Both the position numbers and the translations under genes were made by a program. This document shows, in pieces, positions 45,001 through 64,000 of a stretch of DNA of 64,000 nt (position 1 is the first letter of the stretch; every line of letters begins with the position of its first letter). A model generated the notes under the pieces. The model saw nothing but the letters and a program-made list of their open reading frames with translations, searched no databases and was not told the DNA's origin. The DNA is from Protonemura montana (lineage: Eukaryota > Arthropoda > Insecta > Plecoptera > Nemouridae), in assembly GCA_947568835.1 (NCBI GenBank), contig OX387609.1:13509708-13573707 (forward strand). Reading direction: 5' to 3'.

Positions 45001-47040
45001 ATGATAAGACGTCAGTCAAGAAGGTGCGGACAACTTGTTAAGAAGATGATTCGATGAATTTGAACTCAATTGCTCGCATTGCAGACTCGCAGGATTCCCG
45101 CGCCGAGATGAAAGCGAAACAGCTGGGTATATTAGCAGGGATACCAACCACCAACACCAAACACAGATGCTAAAAATACGGAAAAAATGCTGCAAAATTG
45201 TGCAAAATACAATCAACTTTGGAATGCGAAAAAGTGCGGATCTATCATATTTAAACATGACACATCTCAATGCATTCAACATATTTGCAAGATTTAATTA
45301 AATGTTTTCAAGTGTTTTGGCATTTATTCAGTTTTCTAATTTTGTATAACACCAACATTTTTGTAAAATTCTAAAAAATAAAAATCTATCTTGCTAATTA
45401 TTTAAAGAAACAAATCAGATCTAAGTTTACAGATTTTAAAGAACTGCTGAAAATGTCATTCGAATCGGTCTGGCTCAAAGTCTGGCCAATTGGTCAGTAG
45501 CATGTGAACAGTCTTTGATGTGAACCAAAGGTGCAAACAAACAATATTTTTCTTCATTACATATTATAGTGTAGCAGAAATAGAGCTCAACTAATTAATG
45601 GGACAATCTTTCCTAGTTTTGCTTCTTAAAGGTATTTTGAATTGAAATTTCAAGACAGGATGATGAAGGGCAAAATACACAAGAAACCTTGAAGACAGAT
45701 TCTTGTGATACACCAAGAGGTTGACATTTCAGCCTGGCTATGTCCACAACACCGACCTTTTATTCTTTCTTTCTGTGTCCAGCATCCACGAGTTGGGAAA
45801 TAGTGAAGAGTTGAAGTACCACAGTAATGAAATGTTGCTTTGATCGCTGAAATAAATGCAATCCAGGGAAACCTGACCCCGAGCTTCGAGGTTGGAGTAA
45901 AACACACTCTTCATTTCAGAATCATGAAAACCATTTATTACATACATCGCTCGACCATTCACTCTTTAAGTTGATGCAGGCAGTAAAAATATATTACACA
46001 AAAACACTCACCCGTAAATTGTGCACAGAACGTAAATCATATCAAGTTAAGTTGGGGTTTGCATCTTGCGACAATATCATTTAGCAAAAAACAAAAACAT
46101 TGCATGAAAATAATATGACCACAAAAGTTCCTTTGTTGTAGAGTTAGACTTATGGCTGCATTTAATAAATTGAACTTTAGGTTAGGTTAAGTTGTAGGAC
46201 TTGCCAGAAAGCCCGGCTGCTAGGCACAGATGTTGCGATTTCAGAACTTACTTTAATTGCTGGCCAAGAAAAAAGGGTCAGTTTTACCAAATATTTCACC
46301 TCCAAAACTGAGCCTGGAACTCACAGAAACAACAAATTTTCACTGCATGTGACAGGAGGTGACCATTGCAATTGTTTCAGCTCGGAGATGGAAGTTAGGT
46401 TCAAACAGACATTAGAATATCAACGAAAGGTAAGAGGTCAAAAGACTGGTTTACAAAACGGCACTGAACTGCTGCATCTTTTGCCAGCAGCTTTGCGAAA
46501 GCAAAGACGTGTGTAGCTAGTTTAGTGTAGCTATCTCTAGCTAATAGTTAGCTCAGTGTAGCTTACCAGTCAAGCTAGGGTTTGGGCGGTAACTGGGAAA
46601 ATAGTCTGAACACAGCCCAAACTGGTCCAGCCTGTCATGTGACGTGCGCTCTATCCAGTGCATCCAGACTCTTGGATCCCGGAACAAAAGAATCTCCGGA
46701 ATGTATCGGTCGGTGTGGGCCACGACATCGGCCGGGAACACAGTGGTGCCAACACGACAAAAGAGTGCAAGTACCAACACGAAACTAACCGATCCGAACT
46801 CGAGCCACGCGCCTGCAATTCGATCCGTCGCAAACGTGTCCCAAAGATTAAAAATTGCAAAGTTCAAATTGTACAAACTCAAAATATTTGAATTATATTG
46901 CAAATTTTATATTTTTTTTTCCCCGACGGCGAGCAAGGTACGTGTGCTTCTCGGTCCGAGTCTAGAGACGAACGAAAGGAAGTGAACCGCGAGCCCGATG
47001 TCCACGCTGGTCAATGCTTTGTAACGAACGGAGCTCTTGT
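42047..47040. other. Intergenic: RhoGAP upstream region and STT3A 3' region, about 5 kb
   Basis: No conserved coding exon was recognised. Degenerate 5S-like pieces lie at 43728-43790 and near 43975-44010 (TTTTGGATGGGTGACC). A perfect short hairpin CGGAGATAACAA/TTGTTATCTCCG is at about 44294-44323. A relative of the 92-bp repeat is at about 46290-46380. An unassigned 116-codon minus frame at 46553-46903 falls in what may be STT3A 3' UTR. Confidence 0.5.
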
Positions 47041-59301
<12,261 letters not shown>

Positions 59302-59315
59302 CTCGAAGTGTACTT

Positions 59316-59539
59316 TCTGCAAAGAATTCGAAGAAGCATAGGTTAGACTCTATGGTTAGACCAGCCAACTGTACAATGGCACGCCGACAGTAGAGGGACT
59401 TCCGTGTCAGAGATAAGATAGTGATCGTTGTGAGGTGCATAGGTCACCACTAGGCGATGTAAATCAGTGGAGAGGTCACCGTAGAGTTGAGCGACGGCTT
59501 GAAACCGAGAATTGCTGTTTTAATTACATTTTGCTCACC
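59316..59539 (-). other. STT3A 5' UTR intron and boundaries
   Basis: The coding first exon starts after a TTTGCAG acceptor at 59316, 15 nt before the ATG. A matching donor (AGAG then GTGAGC, exon end 59539) lies upstream, so a non-coding first exon probably sits just above 59539. This is inferred from splice signals only. Confidence 0.55.
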
Positions 59540-59540
59540 T

Positions 59541-60245
59541 CTAGCCGGCAAATCGACCCGTTTCACGCCTATTGTGAGCGTGGCGTGGCAAGCGTGACCT
59601 TGTGACTCGAGTCGCCCACAGCTGATTGCAGCCGATTGCAGCTAGTGACAGCTGTCAGTGTCAGGTAGTGAAATAATGCGACAGAAGTGAATAAAGAGTC
59701 GATCATGCTTTTCATTTTTATTTTTTTATTTACAAAATTCATAACATTATATAGTAACATTGCCATATCCAGCACGACTTCAATGTTTTCTGTACAAAGG
59801 TTTCCTCAACAAATTCACGAACATGTCCGAAGTGGTAGTTTGGTCGCGCGCCAGGCCGCCACAGTAGTATACAATTTTGGAGAATCATTATTCGCTCTTT
59901 TTTATAGCTTTCAGTCAAAATAGGGACTAAAAGAAGAAACTTAATCTGCTTCATGGAGGTCAAACAATTTTCTTTCATGATTTACAAAGAAAAGACATTT
60001 ATTTAACTTCGTCAATGTTCGGGAATATCTCCTGGCTCCACCTCCTTCCCACTTTCACACAGCTGATCTGTCAGAAATAGGCGGGACGCTCTCATCCAAC
60101 TTTTATCTCTTTGCTCTCGTCCAAAACTGAGGTGATTTGTCTCCGTGGGTCGATACTGTTGTTCTGATATTGGTCCGATTTTGCCGCCGTCGACAATCTT
60201 GTTGTTCGGCACAAAATTTGCGCATTGTACCTTGCTTTCGGTGGG
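59541..60245. promoter_or_regulatory. Divergent promoter region between STT3A and TUBGCP3
   Basis: The two genes start head to head about 0.9 kb apart at their ATGs. The TUBGCP3 side (60020-60245) is C+T- and G+C-richer, contains ATTGG (inverted CCAAT) at about 60169-60173 and CGCC/GCCG motifs, and no TATA box stands out. Both flanking genes are housekeeping genes. Open frames of 78-79 codons at 59687-59978 on both strands are not recognisable. Confidence 0.5.
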
Positions 60246-63200
60246 ATGTCAGCGCCCGGAGCAGGTCCACCCATGGGTCCACCCGTGGGCCCTCTCGGTA
60301 AGGGCAAGGCACCCGATAGCAAGAAGCGATTAAATACGAGCAAGTCCAATGACAAGGAACGCAAGGCATTGCTGGTGCAGAAGCTGTGTGCGTCTCTTAA
60401 TCCCGATGAGAAAGGTTAGTTTCGTTGATTTCTTCTTCTGTGTTTAGTAACATCGTTGTACACGTTTTTGAATTAACGCCAAGATGTCAGTTAGCGGAAT
60501 AATCAAGCGCAATGACACAGCCTTCGATACTTGTTGCAATTAAATCTGTTCAATTGTGTCCATTGATTCTCTGTCTGACTAATTTAATGAAACAAAACGC
60601 TGGTGATGTTGACTGTGTTTTGTTTTCCAGGCGAAATTATCAAAACAATGTACCATGAAGCCACCCAATATTTAAACCAGCATCGAAAAGTCAAGTCCAC
60701 GATAATGGGGGAGGAGATTTACAGGGACCGGCTCCGTTCGGAAGCCGAGAAGCAAGGACGAAAGGGGGATGTGAAGAAGTTTGACGAAGCCATGCTGATA
60801 CTGAAAGCCGTGAGTCCAGCATCTAGCGAGACGGTCTCTTTTGTCTTTTGACTTTACAAACACTTGAATCATGTCACGAGATCATTACTTTTAAACAAAA
60901 CAAGAATCCACTCCGGTTCTCTTGATGTGATGAATTTATTTTCTTGATTTGACATGTAACATTTGAAATCGATAATTTCTTACTGTTCAAAGAGGCACTG
61001 TTTCGACAACAGATTGCTCTAGTGGATTCTTGTGATCATTCCCGAAAGACTGTGTCAACGTCGCGTGATATCAGCCTACTTTTCCAGGGTAAACACGACA
61101 AGCTCCCGGCTTGCCTCCACCTCATATCAGAGCTGGCGTTCTCGGAAACAATCCCACCGCCACCTGCCGCCCAGCTGATGCAACAGGTGTGCGAATTGGC
61201 AGACTCGATGCAGAATGCAGCGCTACAGGTACGTAATCTAGCGATTGTTCACTCGCTTATTGCCGGTTACTACTTAACTATAACCGCTAATTGTGACAAG
61301 GCTAAATCGTGAGAGAAAATGCCAGCGCAAGGTCTAGACATTGCTATAGACTCATGAATAAAAGGTTCAGTAATTGGACTTAAAGCAAGCACCCACAGCT
61401 ATTCACCTTGACAGGGTTGCCAACTACGTGGGCTTCTTTATAACTTTGAGCTCTTTTCAATCACACTTTAAACCAAACCTAGTTACGACTCTCATTACCT
61501 GTTCGTACCGAGTGAATCCACCAAATTGTCGGTCAACAAATGTAGGAACAACCAACGCATGCTGCGCTGAAACAATTCAAATTTTAATGACTACAATGTT
61601 TCTCCTTGCAGCCCGGTCCTTCCGCCATTGTCAACCAGTCATCATCGACCTCCAAATCTGCCATAAAGACTTCAACGATCTCCTCGAGCTCAGCCCAAGC
61701 CACCGCAGTCTCTTCCATAGCATCGTCCCACGGACAAGCACCTTCATTCCAAGCTTCAACTTCCGCTACGTCAGCACCTGCTTTGTCCGTTACACCACAC
61801 ACCATGGAACCTACCCTGCAGTTCGGAGGTCAGTCTTAACCTTAATAGACATGTCCCTAGCTACCATTGAAGATGCCAACCCAGCTGTACACATCCGTGC
61901 TTGCACCATGCCGTATACCTTGGCACACATGCCCCTGGCTCCCATTGAAGATGCCAACCCAGCTGTACACATCCATGCTTGCACCATGCCCTATACCTTG
62001 GCACACATGTCCCTGGCTTCCATTGAAGATGCCAACCCAGCTGTACACATCCATGCTTGCACCATGCCCTATACCTTGGCACACATGTCCCTGGCTCCTA
62101 TTGAAGATTACAACCCAGCTGTACACATCCATGCTTGCACCATGCCCTATACCTTGACACACATGTCCCTGGCTCCCATTGAAGATTACAACCCAGCTGT
62201 ACACATCCATGCTTGCACCATGCCCTATACCTTGGCACACATGTCCCTGGCTCCCATTGAAGATGCCAACCCAGCTGTACACATCCATGCTTGCACCATG
62301 CCCTATACCTTGACACACATGTCCCTGGCTCCCATTGAAGATGCCAACCCAGCTGTACACATCCATGCTTGCACCATGCCCTATACCTTGGCACACATGT
62401 CCCTGGCTCCCATTAAAGATGCCAACCCAGCTGTACACATCCATGCTAGCACCATGCCCTATACCTTGGCACACATGTCCCTGGCTCCCATTGAAGATGC
62501 CAACCCAGCTGTACACATCCATGCTTGCACCATGCCCTATACCTTGGCACACATGTCCCTGGCTCCCATTGAAGATGCCAACCCAGCTGTACACATCCAT
62601 GCTTGCACCATGCCGTATACCTTGGCACACATTTCCCTGGCTCCCATTGAAGATGCCAACCCAGCTGTACACATCCATGCTTGCACCATGCCCTATACCT
62701 TGGCACACATGTCCCTGGCTCCCATTGAAGATGCCAACCCAGCTGTACACATCCATGCTTGCACCATGCCGTATACCTTGGCACACATGTCCCTGGCTCC
62801 CATTGAAGATGCCAACCTAGCTGTACACATCCATGCTTGCACCATGCCCTATACCTTGACACACATGTCCCTGGCTCCCATTGAAGATGCCAACCTAGCT
62901 GTACACATCCATGCTTGCACCATGCCCTATACCTTGGCACACATGTCCCTGGCTCCCATTGAAGATGCCAACCCAGCTGTACACATCCATGCTTGCACCA
63001 TGCCGTATACCTTGAAACACACGTCCCTGGCTCCCATTGAAGATGCCAACCCAGCTGTACACATCCATGCTTGCACCATGCCCTATACCTTGACACACAT
63101 GTCCCTGGCTCCCATTGAAGATGCCAACCCAGCTGTACACATCCATGCTTGCACCATGCCCTATACCTTGACACACATGTCCCTGGCTCTCATTGAAGAT

Positions 63201-63574
63201 GCAAACCCAGCTGTACACATCCATGCTTGCACCATGCCCTATACCTTGACACACATGTCCCTGGCTCCCATTGAAGATGCCAACCCAGCTGTACACATCC
63301 ATGCTTGCACCATGCCCTATACCTTGACACACATGTCCCTGGCTCCCATTGAAGATGCCAACCCAGCTGTCCACATCCATGCTTGCACCATGCCCTATAC
63401 CGTGGCGCACATGTCCCTGGCTCTCATTGATGATGGTCACTACCTTTGTGTCTGGCAGGACAACCTGTTGATGAGGCTACTCTGGTCCAGGATCTTATCT
63501 ACAGCTTCCAGGGCGTCGATGGGCACATCCTCAAATTCAACGCCATCGCACAGGAATATCAACTGGACCCCAAG
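60246..63574 (+). CDS. TUBGCP3: Gamma-tubulin complex component 3 (N-terminal part, 5 exons, runs off the right edge)
   Basis: GCP3 is a core subunit of the gamma-tubulin small and ring complexes that nucleate microtubules. Exons: 60246-60414, 60631-60809, 61088-61228, 61612-61828, 63459-63574; GT-AG, phases 1, 0, 0, 1, 0; 274 residues so far. After a Gly/Pro-rich start, residues about 35-165 (LLVQKLCASLNPDE ... ACLHLISELAFSE) correspond to the helical N-terminal domain of GCP3. A Ser/Thr/Ala-rich linker follows, then LVQDLIYSFQGVDG, the start of the GRIP1 motif, closest to human GCP3 (FQGIDG) rather than GCP2 (as remembered). The start is the first ATG of the open frame. The remaining GRIP domains lie beyond the window. 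The last visible donor is GTACAA at 63575. Confidence 0.8.
61850..63428. repeat. 78-bp minisatellite, about 20 copies, fills TUBGCP3 intron 4
   Basis: The unit includes CCCTGGCTCCCATTGAAGAT, GCCAACCCAGCTGTACACAT and CCATGCTTGCACCATGCCCT. Because 78 is 26 codons, one plus frame is open for over 1.5 kb and long minus frames exist too. The array lies between a clear donor (61829) and acceptor (63458) that keep the GCP3 frame, so it is intronic. Confidence 0.97.
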
Positions 63575-63679
63575 GTACAATTATTACACTAACAATTACA
63601 CATTGAAGTACAAATGTCACTGTCAGTCAATTCCACATTTGTTTTGTTATTATTTGGAAGTGTAAGTTAAGCTAGAGTT

Positions 63680-64000
63680 TCTAAAGATCCTATGCTCTAT
63701 CCAGGTTATTTAAAATCAAACAGCTGGATCCTATTCTCTATCCAGGTCATGTGAGATCAGCTGGCTAGATCCTATGCTCTATCCAGGTTATTTGAGATCA
63801 GCTGGCTGGATCCTATGCTCTATCCAGGTTATTTGAGATCAGCTGGCTGGATCCTATGCTCTATCCAGGTTATTTGAGATCAGCTGGCTGGATCCTATGC
63901 TCTATCCAGGTTATTTGAGATCAGCTGGCAGGATCCTATGCTCTATCCAGGTCATTTAAGATCAGCTGGCTTGATCCTATGCTCTATCCAGGTTATTTGA
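63680..64000. repeat. 41-bp minisatellite, TUBGCP3 intron 5, continues past the window
   Basis: The unit includes GGATCCTATGCTCTATCCAG and GTTATTTGAGATCAGCTG. The measured period is 41 bp, with at least seven copies. Confidence 0.95.

Noticed and set aside
61374-63665. 763-codon open frame rich in a 26-residue repeat (plus), and matching long minus frames
   Set aside because: It is the read-through of the 78-bp array. A donor at 61829 and an acceptor at 63458 keep the TUBGCP3 frame and place the array in an intron.

Overview
This is a window of animal nuclear DNA. Coding regions are split by GT-AG introns and encode proteins very close to their human counterparts. The background is A+T-rich and loaded with minisatellites and short transposable elements. 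A 5S-rRNA-derived SINE of common invertebrate 5S type, and short TTAGG-like runs, suggest an invertebrate, probably an arthropod; I cannot name the species.

Layout, left to right. (1) IST1 (minus, 350-3910), an ESCRT-III partner; its last exons lie off the left edge. (2) SRRM1 (minus, 5662-27572), an SR-related splicing coactivator, complete in 19 coding exons. (3) An ADP/ATP carrier gene (plus, 19100-21368), complete in four coding exons and nested on the opposite strand inside SRRM1 intron 5. (4) A Rho GTPase-activating protein of the SH3-WW-PH-RhoGAP class (minus, 30397-42046), complete in 12 coding exons. (5) STT3A, the catalytic subunit of oligosaccharyltransferase (minus, 47041-59301), complete in 12 coding exons plus a 5' UTR exon. 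(6) TUBGCP3, gamma-tubulin ring complex component 3 (plus, from 60246), N-terminal exons only, running off the right edge. STT3A and TUBGCP3 are divergent and probably share a promoter region. I rebuilt exon boundaries from splice signals, checked that reading phase is conserved through every junction, and used remembered family sequences; no alignment was run.

The genes are housekeeping genes with no evident common pathway: endosomal sorting, splicing, mitochondrial nucleotide exchange, Rho signalling, N-glycosylation and microtubule nucleation.

The unusual part is the non-coding DNA. Many introns consist almost wholly of one tandem array with units of 12 to about 115 bp. One 73-bp unit recurs in introns of three different genes. 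Two other arrays are built from the head of a 5S-derived SINE, and a full-length copy of that SINE with an 11-bp target duplication is also present. Other elements are a degraded hAT transposon with an intact 8-bp duplication, several foldback families, a tRNA-derived SINE family, a LINE 3' fragment, and a palindrome carrying two perfect histone-type 3' stem-loops. No bacterial operon, CRISPR array or viral fossil was recognised.
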